A stretch of 12,726 nucleotides of DNA from DASSWG01 sp035704905 (GTDB lineage Bacteria > Bacteroidota > Bacteroidia > Flavobacteriales > Flavobacteriaceae), in the NCBI GenBank assembly GCA_035704905.1, contig DASSWN010000148.1, forward strand, positions 1 to 12,726. The letters run 5' to 3'. The position numbers were made by a program, and so were the translations under genes. Each line of letters starts with the position of its first letter. Positions within the stretch are counted from its first letter, which is position 1. Shown here in pieces: positions 1 to 7,217 of this stretch. Under the pieces are notes generated by a model, which had not been told where the DNA came from, did no database searches, and saw nothing but the letters and a program-made list of their open reading frames with translations.

Positions 1-97
1 CCATTTGTGGGACAGCAGTTGCTTTATGCGCCGCATTGTCCAGAATTTGAGCTATTTGTTCGTTTGTCATTCTTTTGTTGTTTTCACCTTGATTCAT
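1..97 (-). CDS. N-terminus of a probable 2-oxo-3-hexenedioate decarboxylase / 2-keto-4-pentenoate hydratase family protein (partial)
   Basis: The gene runs off the left edge, so only about 32 codons are visible. Two in-frame ATG starts exist, at 95-97 and 68-70. From the second, the protein begins MTNEQIAQILDNAAHKATAV, followed by PQM. I recognise a resemblance to the N-terminal helix of the MhpD/XylI family (4-oxalocrotonate decarboxylase and 2-keto-4-pentenoate hydratase), which has a similar 'IA..L..A....T.VP..T' layout. It follows kynurenine 3-monooxygenase on the same strand after about 63 bases with no terminator or TAnnTTTG promoter between them, so it is probably in the kynurenine operon. 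A decarboxylase/hydratase would suit the lower 2-aminomuconate branch of 3-hydroxyanthranilate breakdown. The reading frame and operon position are seen directly; the family call rests on about 20 residues and is tentative. Confidence 0.42.
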   Translation of the reverse strand, partial: MNQGENNKRMTNEQIAQILDNAAHKATAVPQM

Positions 98-160
98 TCT
101 GATTTAAAAATGTGCCATTGATGCTAATTTTTTTCGTAGAATTTGGGGAAACCTTATAGG

Positions 161-1582
161 TCACATTCTGCTGTTCAAAATTTTTTCTGTTTCTTGTTGA
201 ATAAGTTCTAACTTCTCCTTCAAAGGTAAACTTTCCGGGATTCTTTTTTCCGCAATCAACTTTAGCATGATAGCATCTTGCGCGCGACCTTTTTTCATCG
301 CTTCCGAGTAGGGAATGTTTTCTTGAAAAGTTACCAAGCGGTATTTGGAAGAATATTCCTCGGGGAATTCTTGTTCAAAAGCTGTTTCAAGTTTTCGTTT
401 TGCTTGAAAAATTGGATCGGCGGTGGCCTCTTTCATTTCGTGAAAATTGTCCAAAGCAAGATCGGCAATGGCATCAGCGTCTTTTTTCCGTTGGTTTTCG
501 TATTCTGAAAATATTTTTTCCCAAGTAAACCCATCTTTAAATTTTTCCATAATTTCATCCAACACCACTACATCTTCAAACGAAGCGTTCATCCCCTGTC
601 CGTAAAACGGAACAATTGCGTGGGCAGCGTCGCCCATCAACAAAACTTTCCCGTCCATTTGCCACGGGAAACATTTTACAGTTCCCACTTCGCCGATGGG
701 GTTGTGGAAAAAATCCTCGGTCAAAGTTGGCATTTCTTTCAAGGCATCCGGATAAACTTTCTCAAAATACTCGCGCACCTTATCGGGCGTTGTTAAGTTG
801 TCGAAATTATATTCCCCAGAACTATATGACAAAAACAAGGTAACGGTAAAACTTCCGTCCATATTTGGTAAGGCAATGACCATATTTTCTCCGCGTGGCC
901 AAATATGCAATGCATTCTTATAGATTAAATGTTTGCCATTATTTCCTGGCGGAATGCTCAGTTCCTTGTAGCCATGAGTTAAAAATTCTTGCGAAACGTG
1001 GAAAGGATTTTTTTGGTTTCTCTCCATATTATTACGCACTGCAGAACCGGCACCATCAGTTCCGAAAATAATATCTGCTTGAAAAACTGTTTTCTCATTG
1101 GTATTGAAATCTTCAAATGTCGCCGAAGGACTTTCAAAATCTACCGAAAAACAATTTTTATTGAATTCTATTGAAACATTTGGCATCTTTTCAGCTTCAT
1201 CCAAAAGCAATGCATTCAATCCGCCACGGGAAACCGAATTGATGTATTCTTCTTTTTTCCCACTATATGGCGACAAAAAAGTATTTCCTTCTTTGTCATG
1301 GATCATCCGGCCATTCATTGGAATGCACAATTTTTCAACTTTTTCTTCAATCCCGACCAGTTTCATTGCCTTGATACCTCTATCAGAAAGCGCCAAATTT
1401 ATGGACCGGCCAGCAGAAATAGTTGTTTTCCGCAAATCAGGACGCTTCTCCATTAATTTCACTTGATAACCTCGTTGGGCCATTCGCAGCGCGAGCAAAG
1501 ACCCGCAGAGCCCCGCGCCAATTATCAATACAATTCCTGAGGAGGCTGGAATCTCGTTGTTATTTTTCGATTTTTCGGTCAT
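161..1582 (-). CDS. kmo: kynurenine 3-monooxygenase (FAD-dependent)
   Basis: A class A flavin hydroxylase of 473 residues, which turns L-kynurenine into 3-hydroxykynurenine using NADPH and O2. The N-terminal dinucleotide-binding GAGLCG lies at residues 22-27, followed by the KMO-typical RSINLALSDRG at 59-69. The FAD ribose-binding GTDGAGSAVR is at 174-183 and the signature GDAAHAIVPFYGQGMNA at 317-333. By comparison with the Pseudomonas fluorescens enzyme, Arg92 (in GRM) and Tyr106 (in SPY) match the residues that bind the kynurenine carboxylate. HIWPRGENM near 226 and FTVTLFL near 245 are also typical. It has no hydrophobic C-terminal anchor, unlike the mitochondrial eukaryotic enzyme, so it should be soluble and cytoplasmic. 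The ATG is the first start after an in-frame TAA 15 bases upstream. It lies 56 bases downstream of kynureninase on the same strand and is probably co-transcribed. Confidence 0.96.
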   Translation of the reverse strand: MTEKSKNNNEIPASSGIVLIIGAGLCGSLLALRMAQRGYQVKLMEKRPDLRKTTISAGRSINLALSDRGIKAMKLVGIEEKVEKLCIPMNGRMIHDKEGNTFLSPYSGKKEEYINSVSRGGLNALLLDEAEKMPNVSIEFNKNCFSVDFESPSATFEDFNTNEKTVFQADIIFGTDGAGSAVRNNMERNQKNPFHVSQEFLTHGYKELSIPPGNNGKHLIYKNALHIWPRGENMVIALPNMDGSFTVTLFLSYSSGEYNFDNLTTPDKVREYFEKVYPDALKEMPTLTEDFFHNPIGEVGTVKCFPWQMDGKVLLMGDAAHAIVPFYGQGMNASFEDVVVLDEIMEKFKDGFTWEKIFSEYENQRKKDADAIADLALDNFHEMKEATADPIFQAKRKLETAFEQEFPEEYSSKYRLVTFQENIPYSEAMKKGRAQDAIMLKLIAEKRIPESLPLKEKLELIQQETEKILNSRM

Positions 1583-1638
1583 TTTTCTCGCTGATTAACG
1601 CGGATTTAAAACCGCAGATTTTCACTGGTTTATTTGAA
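1583..1638 (-). repeat. short intergenic repeat, three copies of CGCnGATT
   Basis: The gap between kynureninase and kynurenine monooxygenase holds three near-identical octamers on the plus strand: CGCTGATT at 1589-1596, CGCGGATT at 1599-1606 and CGCAGATT at 1613-1620, starting 10 and 14 bases apart. Read on the coding strand these are AATCAGCG, AATCCGCG and AATCTGCG. The layout resembles degenerate dispersed intergenic repeats of the 'AATCTGCG' kind that I believe are scattered between genes in many Bacteroidota. Whether it has a function, such as mRNA processing or protein binding, cannot be told from one copy. The last octamer ends 7 bases before the kmo start codon. Confidence 0.5.
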
Positions 1639-2910
1639 TTAGTTTAAAACTTCTTTCAGTTTTTCCACAAACTGAAACACATCTTCGTACGAATTGTATA
1701 AAGGAGCCGGTGCAACACGAATTACATTGGGTTCCCGCCAGTCTGTTATTGTGCCCGCTTCAGTAAGTTTTTTATGCAAAGCTTTGTTGGCGCTTCTCAC
1801 TTGAATAGAAAGTTGGCAACCGCGCTCCTCCACGTTTTTTGGGGTAATGATGTGGATGCGATTGTCGTTTATATCCTCAATCAGAAATTCTAAATAACCC
1901 GTGAGTTTTTCGGATTTTTTCCTTACGTTTTTAAACCCTGCTTCATCAAAAATATCGAGTGAAGCGCGAATGGCGGCCATTGACAAAATCGGCGGATTGC
2001 TTAGTTGCCAGCCTTCGGCCCCTGGAATTGCATCGAATTCTTTGCGCATATTGAAACGCGTACTTTTGTTATGTCCCCACCAACCGGCAAAACGCGCCAG
2101 TTCAGAATTGTTGGCATGGCGTTCATGCACGAAGGCGCCACCCAAACTTCCCGGCCCGCTGTTTAGGTATTTGTAGGTACACCAAACCGCGAAGTCGGGT
2201 CCGTTTTTGTGCAAATCAGGAAAAATGTTCCCCGCACCATGTGCAAGATCGAACCCGACTTTGCAACCGTGTTTGTGACCGAGTTCGGTTATTTTTTTTA
2301 TCGAAAAAAATTGTCCGGTGTAATAATTTGTGTTGCCGATCATCAACAAGGCAATTTCTTGGCCCTGTTCTTCCATGATTTTTTCGAGATCTTCAAAGCG
2401 GCATAAATCTTCCCCATCTCTTGGTTTCCACAAAATCAAGCCGTCTTTGGGATCGATGTCATGGAATTTCAACTGGCTTTCCACCGCGTATTTATCCGAC
2501 GGAAAGGCATCGCTTTCAATGACGATTTTATAACGGGTTTTGGTCGGTCGGTAAAATGAAACCATCAAGAGGTGCAGATTGGTCGTCAGGGTATTCATCA
2601 CTACGGTTTCGCTGGGCTTTGCCCCGATGATTTTCGCCATTTTTTCGGTCAAAAATTCATGATAGGGCATCCACGGATGTTTGGCGTCGATGTGGCCCTC
2701 CACGCCCAATTTGGCCCAATCATCCAGTTCTTCCTGTAAATATTCCTTGGTTTTTTTTGGTTGTAAACCGAGGGAATTTCCGCAGAAATAAATCAATTCA
2801 TTTCCATTTTTATCCGTTGGAACAAAAAACTGATTCCTAAATTTTTTTAAAGGATCGGCGGCGTCAAGTTTTTGGGCAAAAACAAGGGAATTATGGTACG
2901 TGATTGGCAT
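1639..2910 (-). CDS. kynU: kynureninase (PLP-dependent)
   Basis: A fold-type I aminotransferase-like enzyme of 423 residues, a normal length for the family. It cleaves kynurenine to anthranilate or 3-hydroxykynurenine to 3-hydroxyanthranilate, releasing alanine. YFCGNSLGLQP at 41-51 is the typical N-terminal substrate loop. MNTLTTNLHLLM begins at 105 and FPSDKYA (136-142) contributes to phosphate binding. FDLAHGAGN begins at 220, with Asp221 expected to pair with the PLP ring nitrogen. CTYKYLNSGPG begins at 244, with Lys247 as the Schiff-base lysine. GWWGH (276-280) and WQLSNPPIL (from 301) are also family hallmarks. It is the first gene of the minus-strand operon, upstream of kmo. The pairing with kmo suggests 3-hydroxykynurenine as the physiological substrate. 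A TAnnTTTG element lies 22 bases before its ATG. Confidence 0.97.
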   Translation of the reverse strand: MPITYHNSLVFAQKLDAADPLKKFRNQFFVPTDKNGNELIYFCGNSLGLQPKKTKEYLQEELDDWAKLGVEGHIDAKHPWMPYHEFLTEKMAKIIGAKPSETVVMNTLTTNLHLLMVSFYRPTKTRYKIVIESDAFPSDKYAVESQLKFHDIDPKDGLILWKPRDGEDLCRFEDLEKIMEEQGQEIALLMIGNTNYYTGQFFSIKKITELGHKHGCKVGFDLAHGAGNIFPDLHKNGPDFAVWCTYKYLNSGPGSLGGAFVHERHANNSELARFAGWWGHNKSTRFNMRKEFDAIPGAEGWQLSNPPILSMAAIRASLDIFDEAGFKNVRKKSEKLTGYLEFLIEDINDNRIHIITPKNVEERGCQLSIQVRSANKALHKKLTEAGTITDWREPNVIRVAPAPLYNSYEDVFQFVEKLKEVLN

Positions 2911-2932
2911 TTTTTTTAAATCTTATTTCGCA

Positions 2933-2940
2933 CAAATTTA
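2933..2940 (-). promoter_or_regulatory. candidate -7 promoter element of the kynurenine operon
   Basis: The minus strand reads TAAATTTG, an exact match to the Bacteroidota sigma-A -7 consensus TAnnTTTG, 22 bases before the kynureninase ATG. This would give a short leader. I find no convincing TTG-type -33 element at 17-23 bases upstream. Just upstream, at 2947-2958, lies the perfect 12-base palindrome AAAAGCGCTTTT, positioned where a regulator could bind. Confidence 0.45.
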
Positions 2941-3094
2941 CAAATAAAAAGCGCTTTTATTTTAGAATGAAAGCCAAACCACTTTTTTGTTCCATTATGA
3001 AAATACCATAAAAGAGGTATTCCCATGAAAAAAAAATAATAGATATTTGAAAATGTGAAAAAAAACATGAAAAGTGACTCCTATAATTAACGGA

Positions 3095-6000
3095 ATGGTT
3101 AAATACCTTTCCAAAAATTCTCTTCTACTGTTGTTTGTGTTGTCCAACTTTGGGTTCGCGCAAAACGACGCGCTTTTAGACACGCTGAAAGTTCGGCAAA
3201 TCGCACAAGATGAAGGCCTGTCGCAACTAAACGTGCTCTCGATGGATTTCGATGACAACGGATATTTATGGGCCGGAACGGAGGATGGTTTGAACCGGTT
3301 CAATGCATATAACATGAAAGTGCTATCTCAAAACGCCACTTCCAACAGTCTTCCGGACGACCATATTCGTGGATTGGTGCACACAAATGACACATTGTGG
3401 CTGGCAACAAACACCAAATCGATTTTCGCATATTTATTGTCAACGGGTAAATTCATACCCATATTGAAGCCAAAAAACTTCGAGAAAAATGAAGCCTTGA
3501 AATACGGGCACCGCATTTTTGAGTTGAACGAAAAATATATGCTGGCCGGGACACTCAAAAACTGTGTGCTTATTGACAGGAACTCTTTAGACTTTTTCAT
3601 TTTTCCACTTCCGGATCAATCTCGGAACGATTATTTGCTAAGCGTTCATCAACTTGAAAACAACCGGTTTCTTTTGGGAACTTTTTTCAGTGGAATTTTG
3701 GAACTTGACCTTACAAAAAAAGAGATTCAAAAAGCAGAAATCCCTTTTTCATTTGAAAACAACCCGGTTTATGCGTTTCACCAGCATGATAAAAACGGAT
3801 TGTTCATTGGCTCTGAAAAAGGCCTGTTTCTTTGGGACAAAAATGTTGGAAAACTTCGGTCCATTTATCAACCACAAATAAAAAATCCAATCCGTTGCTT
3901 TTATAACTGGAACAACAATCAACTATTGATAGGCTGTTTCAACGGATTATTGGTTATGGACAAAAGCACTTTCGAAATGCGTCCCATTATGATTTCGGGG
4001 TATAGAAAAATGGATTTTTCACCTGTGGAAATTACGCAGATAAAAAAGGATCGAGGCGGTGGAATTTGGTTTACTTCGGAGGGAAAAGGGCTTTTTTATC
4101 ATCATCCGAAGCGGCAAAAATTCAAACCATTTCGCATTCAATTGACAGATTCCCCTAAAAGGGATTTTATTAGTAGTTTTAATTTTTTGCGTGAAGGAAA
4201 TGTACTGTGGATGACCACGGAATTCGGTTTTGTCAAACACGAACTCAATACCCAGAATTATAAATTATATCGATCGGATCGGTTGGGATATGCATTGACG
4301 AAGGATGGCAACAACCGCATTTGGGGCGGTGGTTTCAACCAAGGCTTGCAAAAATATAATCGAAAAACCGATCAATTTGAAAATGTTGTTTTTTCCAATG
4401 GTTCCATTCCCGATCGCGATATTGTGGAAATCACAGCGTTTTCGGACGACAGTTTATGGGTGGCCACTTGGTCCACAGGAATGTATGTCATTGATATTCC
4501 ATCACTTTCGGTGAAACCGCTAAAAATCGGTGGAAAAAATATTTCGCGTGCCCGGGCTTCTTTCGTCGATTCGAAAAATCGGGTATGGATTGGCGCCGAT
4601 AATGGTTTATATCGCTATAAAAATGGAAAAACGCGTCATTATAGAAATATCCCAGAAAAAGAAAATTCGCTCAGCAACAACCGTATTTTCAGTATATCGG
4701 AAGATATTCACGGTCATTTATGGGTTGGAACGGCCGAAGGTCTCAACCGAATTAATCCCGAAACAGATGAAATTTCCAGGTATGCGCAGCAGTCAGGACT
4801 TCCCAATGATTTCATATACGGAGTTCTTACCGATAATGACGGGCATGTTTGGGTAAGCACAAACTACGGAATTTCGGAACTTGATCCAATTACAGGAAAA
4901 TTCAGGAATTATACGGAAGAAGACGGGCTTCAAAATAATGAATTTAATGGAAAAGCCGCCTATAAAGACAGTCTAGGTTATTTGTATTTCGGGGGAATGA
5001 ACGGATTCAATATCTTTCATCCAGACAGTATTCCTATTAATCGGCATACCGGAAAAACCATTATTGAAGAGGTAGAATTGTTCGGAAAATCGTTGGATAG
5101 AAATAGTGTTTATTCCGATACACTTTATTTTCAACACAACGAAAATGTATTGACGTTTCATTTTGCAGCACTGAATTTCCTCTTACCAAAAAAGAACCGA
5201 TATCAATTCAAAATGGAAGGGTTTGACAAAGAGTGGCGCCCGGTCACATCAGAACTTTCCACAACCTATACCAATTTAAACCCAGGAACCTACACTTTCT
5301 ATGTGAACGGCAGCAACAATGAGTTATTATGGGGAAAACCAGATTCCATGTCAATTGTAATTCGAGCGCCCTGGTATAAAACACTGATTTTTAAGATTGC
5401 AATAATTCTCTTTATACTCTCGTTGATAACCGGATGGTTTTTTTATAGAAATTACGAGCAAATCCGCAAAAACCAACTCCTACAAAAAATGGTGAATGTC
5501 CGAACACAGGAATTGCGGGAATCGAACCTTGATCTTAACCGGGCTATGAAAAAGGCGCGTGAGCAAAGAAAAAACATTTCATTCTTAATGGGCGAATTGA
5601 ACCATCGTGTAAAAAACAACTTACAATTGATGGCGAGTTTATTGGAAATGCAAAAAGGGAACACCCAACATACAATCACCAAAAACAACTTGCAGTCGGC
5701 TCAAAACCGGCTATATACCATTGCCAAAATCCATGATTTATTAGGCGCGGACCAATCCAAAAAAAGTACGGAATTACCGATTTTCATAACCAACTTGGCT
5801 GAAGGATTGATTGCCTTTATGGAGGAACCTGTCAACTTAACTTTGGACTTGGAACCGATAAAAGTTCACCCTAAAAAAATAAATCCTTTGGGAATTATTT
5901 TGAACGAATTAATTACCAATACCATAAAACATGCTTTTGATGACGAACAAAAAAACAGGCAAATTCATATTTCATTAAAAAGGGAAGGAAAATTTGGGAA

Positions 6001-6160
6001 ATTAATCTATTTCGACAACGGAAAAGGGATTTCAGAAAATTTAAAAAACGAGAAATCTTTGGGGCTGAAACTAATTGAAAATCTCGCCTTACAATTAGGT
6101 GGCTATGTGGAGTTAAAAGCAGAAAAAGGCACAGTTTTTAACATTTATTTTGTCGTTTAA
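3095..6160 (+). CDS. two-propeller / Y_Y_Y periplasmic sensor histidine kinase (HisKA_2 type)
   Basis: A membrane sensor of 1021 residues from the ATG at 3095. I prefer this over the in-frame GTG at 3074 because it gives a clean signal peptide (residues 1-23, hydrophobic SLLLLFVLSNFGFA, cleavage near FA-Q). Residues about 30-645 form two periplasmic beta-propellers of Reg_prop repeats, for example LWAGTEDGLNRFN, VWIGADNGLYRYK and LWVGTAEGLNRIN. A Y_Y_Y domain follows at about 700-757 (YQFKMEGFDKEW ... LNPGTYTFYVNGSN). One transmembrane helix lies at 763-784, then a coiled coil. The kinase core is HisKA_2/HWE-like, ELNHRVKNNLQ with phospho-acceptor His837. The ATPase part carries NELITNTIKHAF (Asn942), DNGKGI from 974 and SLGLKLI at 988-994. 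There is no receiver or HTH domain at its end; the regulator is the next gene. The ligand is unknown. Related proteins often sense glycans, but some serve other roles. Confidence 0.93.
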   Translation: MVKYLSKNSLLLLFVLSNFGFAQNDALLDTLKVRQIAQDEGLSQLNVLSMDFDDNGYLWAGTEDGLNRFNAYNMKVLSQNATSNSLPDDHIRGLVHTNDTLWLATNTKSIFAYLLSTGKFIPILKPKNFEKNEALKYGHRIFELNEKYMLAGTLKNCVLIDRNSLDFFIFPLPDQSRNDYLLSVHQLENNRFLLGTFFSGILELDLTKKEIQKAEIPFSFENNPVYAFHQHDKNGLFIGSEKGLFLWDKNVGKLRSIYQPQIKNPIRCFYNWNNNQLLIGCFNGLLVMDKSTFEMRPIMISGYRKMDFSPVEITQIKKDRGGGIWFTSEGKGLFYHHPKRQKFKPFRIQLTDSPKRDFISSFNFLREGNVLWMTTEFGFVKHELNTQNYKLYRSDRLGYALTKDGNNRIWGGGFNQGLQKYNRKTDQFENVVFSNGSIPDRDIVEITAFSDDSLWVATWSTGMYVIDIPSLSVKPLKIGGKNISRARASFVDSKNRVWIGADNGLYRYKNGKTRHYRNIPEKENSLSNNRIFSISEDIHGHLWVGTAEGLNRINPETDEISRYAQQSGLPNDFIYGVLTDNDGHVWVSTNYGISELDPITGKFRNYTEEDGLQNNEFNGKAAYKDSLGYLYFGGMNGFNIFHPDSIPINRHTGKTIIEEVELFGKSLDRNSVYSDTLYFQHNENVLTFHFAALNFLLPKKNRYQFKMEGFDKEWRPVTSELSTTYTNLNPGTYTFYVNGSNNELLWGKPDSMSIVIRAPWYKTLIFKIAIILFILSLITGWFFYRNYEQIRKNQLLQKMVNVRTQELRESNLDLNRAMKKAREQRKNISFLMGELNHRVKNNLQLMASLLEMQKGNTQHTITKNNLQSAQNRLYTIAKIHDLLGADQSKKSTELPIFITNLAEGLIAFMEEPVNLTLDLEPIKVHPKKINPLGIILNELITNTIKHAFDDEQKNRQIHISLKREGKFGKLIYFDNGKGISENLKNEKSLGLKLIENLALQLGGYVELKAEKGTVFNIYFVV

Positions 6161-6178
6161 GCATATTTCGATATTTTT

Positions 6179-6209
6179 AGGGCGTCAAAACAAATCCGGA
6201 AAAGCCCTG
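6179..6209 (+). promoter_or_regulatory. possible hairpin over the response-regulator start
   Basis: AGGGC at 6179-6183 can pair with GCCCT at 6204-6208, which abuts the GTG start codon, with one further T-G wobble pair using the first base of the codon. The 20-base loop is purine-rich and holds GGAAAA, the only ribosome-binding-like stretch. The five-pair GC-rich stem could modulate translation of the regulator relative to the sensor. The pairing is seen directly; the role is inferred and the stem is short. Confidence 0.25.
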
Positions 6210-6808
6210 TGCGCACATTGCTTATAATTGAAGATGAAATTATTATTGCCCAAGCTGTTCAAACTTATATGGAACAGAATGATTTTACAGTGAAAATTGC
6301 CACTAGTGCAGATGTGGCCATTCAATTTTTAAAAGAATTTTCATTCCACGCCGTAATTTGCGACATTAATCTACAAGAAAAAAAAACCGGTATTGACATC
6401 GTTCAACAATATCACCGAAGGGAACGTCATGGGCCCGTGGTTTTTTTAACGGCCTATTCCAGTTCAGACATCATGGAATCCGCAGAAAGCCTCTTGCCCT
6501 ATGCGTATATTATCAAACCTTTTCACAACAAACAATTGCTGACCACACTGAATTTGGCGATTGCCAACAGTCAATCGGAAATTTCGGATAATGATGCTAT
6601 TAATCCGGAATTAAAAAAGCGCTTGAGCAGAAGGGAAAAAGATATTTTGGCACAACTTGTTTTTGGAAAAACAAACAAAGAAATCGGTGAAAGCCTCTTT
6701 ATTTCAAAACATACCGTAGATACTCATATCCGAAATATAAAAGAAAAACTGGGACTTCATAAAAAAGGGGAATTGATCAAGTTTGTTCTAACGAATCAAG
6801 AAATTTGA
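6209..6808 (+). CDS. LuxR/NarL-type two-component response regulator
   Basis: A 199-residue regulator with an N-terminal receiver and a C-terminal LuxR-type helix-turn-helix. In the receiver, Glu8, Asp9 and Glu10 supply the acidic pocket, Asp52 (VICDINL) is the phosphorylation site, and Thr81 and Lys103 (IIKPF) are the switch residues. The DNA-binding domain covers about 137-199, with LSRREKDILAQL, TNKEIGESLFIS and HTVDTHIRNIKEKLGL matching the GerE/LuxR motif closely. The start is GTG. It is well supported because the next Met, residue 21, would remove the acidic pocket. The gene lies 48 bases after the sensor kinase on the same strand, so the two surely form a cognate pair and probably share a transcript. 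It is expected to bind DNA as a dimer after phosphorylation from His837 of the sensor; targets are unknown. Confidence 0.95.
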   Translation: MRTLLIIEDEIIIAQAVQTYMEQNDFTVKIATSADVAIQFLKEFSFHAVICDINLQEKKTGIDIVQQYHRRERHGPVVFLTAYSSSDIMESAESLLPYAYIIKPFHNKQLLTTLNLAIANSQSEISDNDAINPELKKRLSRREKDILAQLVFGKTNKEIGESLFISKHTVDTHIRNIKEKLGLHKKGELIKFVLTNQEI

Positions 6809-6845
6809 GGGAATTCTATAGGGAAAAAAAGCAATACAAGAAAGA

Positions 6846-6880
6846 CTAAAAAAACCCTTGAAAAATTTCAAGGGTTATCT
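6846..6880. terminator. convergent, probably bidirectional terminator
   Basis: The arms AACCCTTGAAA (6853-6863) and TTTCAAGGGTT (6866-6876) form a perfect 11-pair inverted repeat. On the minus strand the hairpin is followed by seven T residues (plus-strand A run at 6848-6854), making a classical terminator for the small lipoprotein gene. On the plus strand the tail (ATCTTCC) is poor in T, so termination after the response regulator would be weaker. It sits between two convergent genes. Confidence 0.75.
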
Positions 6881-6900
6881 TCCAAATATATGAGGTAAAT

Positions 6901-7098
6901 TTAAATTTCCTCATCGATTTCATCCGCGGCGTTGTCAACCCCGTCATCAATATCGTCCGCGGCATCTTCCATTTCATCACCTATTTCGTCCGCAGCTTCT
7001 TCGATGTCATTGTCGGCATCATTGTTTGTGTCCCTGCAACTTGTAAATCCGGTTGCAAAAACTCCCATGGCAAATAACATTAAAAATACTTTTTTCAT
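6901..7098 (-). CDS. small acidic lipoprotein with three 11-residue repeats
   Basis: A 65-residue protein with a type II signal peptide (MKKVFLMLFAMGVFATG) and lipobox ending at Cys21 (FTSC). It should be lipidated and placed in the periplasm or outer membrane. The mature part contains almost only acidic residues, Ala and spaced hydrophobics. Residues 33-65 are three back-to-back 11-mers: EEAADEIGDEM, EDAADDIDDGV and DNAADEIDEEI, ending exactly at the stop codon. Hydrophobics recur at Ile39, 50 and 61, and at Ile32, Met43, Val54 and Ile65, as in a hendecad amphipathic helix. Short acidic lipoproteins of this kind occur in Flavobacteriia as hypothetical proteins; I know no function. Its reading frame is supported by the ATG, signal peptide, repeat structure and downstream terminator. 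Confidence 0.8.
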   Translation of the reverse strand: MKKVFLMLFAMGVFATGFTSCRDTNNDADNDIEEAADEIGDEMEDAADDIDDGVDNAADEIDEEI

Positions 7099-7217
7099 AA
7101 TTAAGATTTTAAATTAAAACATTGGTTTCATTAATTTAGGCACAAAGCCTTTCGCTAAAATATGTAAAAAATTCTAAAAAGGAAAAATTATTTACATAAA
7201 GGATTGTTTTTTGGGAA

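Noticed and set aside
278..1647. Plus-strand open frames opposite kmo (for example 1098-1466)
   Set aside because: They are antisense to a firmly identified enzyme, have no family resemblance and show composition typical of shadow frames.
3067..3090. Short upstream reading frame (ATG to TAA, seven codons) before the sensor gene
   Set aside because: It is too short, lacks any recognisable leader-peptide logic (no codon runs, no attenuator hairpin) and is expected by chance.
3074..3094. In-frame GTG extending the sensor kinase by seven residues
   Set aside because: The ATG at 3095 gives a normal signal peptide; the extra residues add a polar stretch before it with no family support.
4305..4856. 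Alternative-frame open stretches inside the sensor gene
   Set aside because: They overlap the propeller repeats of the sensor completely, and the periodic DNA of the repeats explains the long open frames.
6904..7002. The 33-base repeats as a possible CRISPR or satellite array
   Set aside because: The units are contiguous without spacers, are in frame and encode the amino-acid repeat; this is a coding repeat.
6932..7117. Plus-strand 61-residue serine-rich frame opposite the small lipoprotein
   Set aside because: Its Ser/Ile/Ala repeats are the mirror of the acidic 11-mer repeats; the minus strand has the signal peptide and lipobox.
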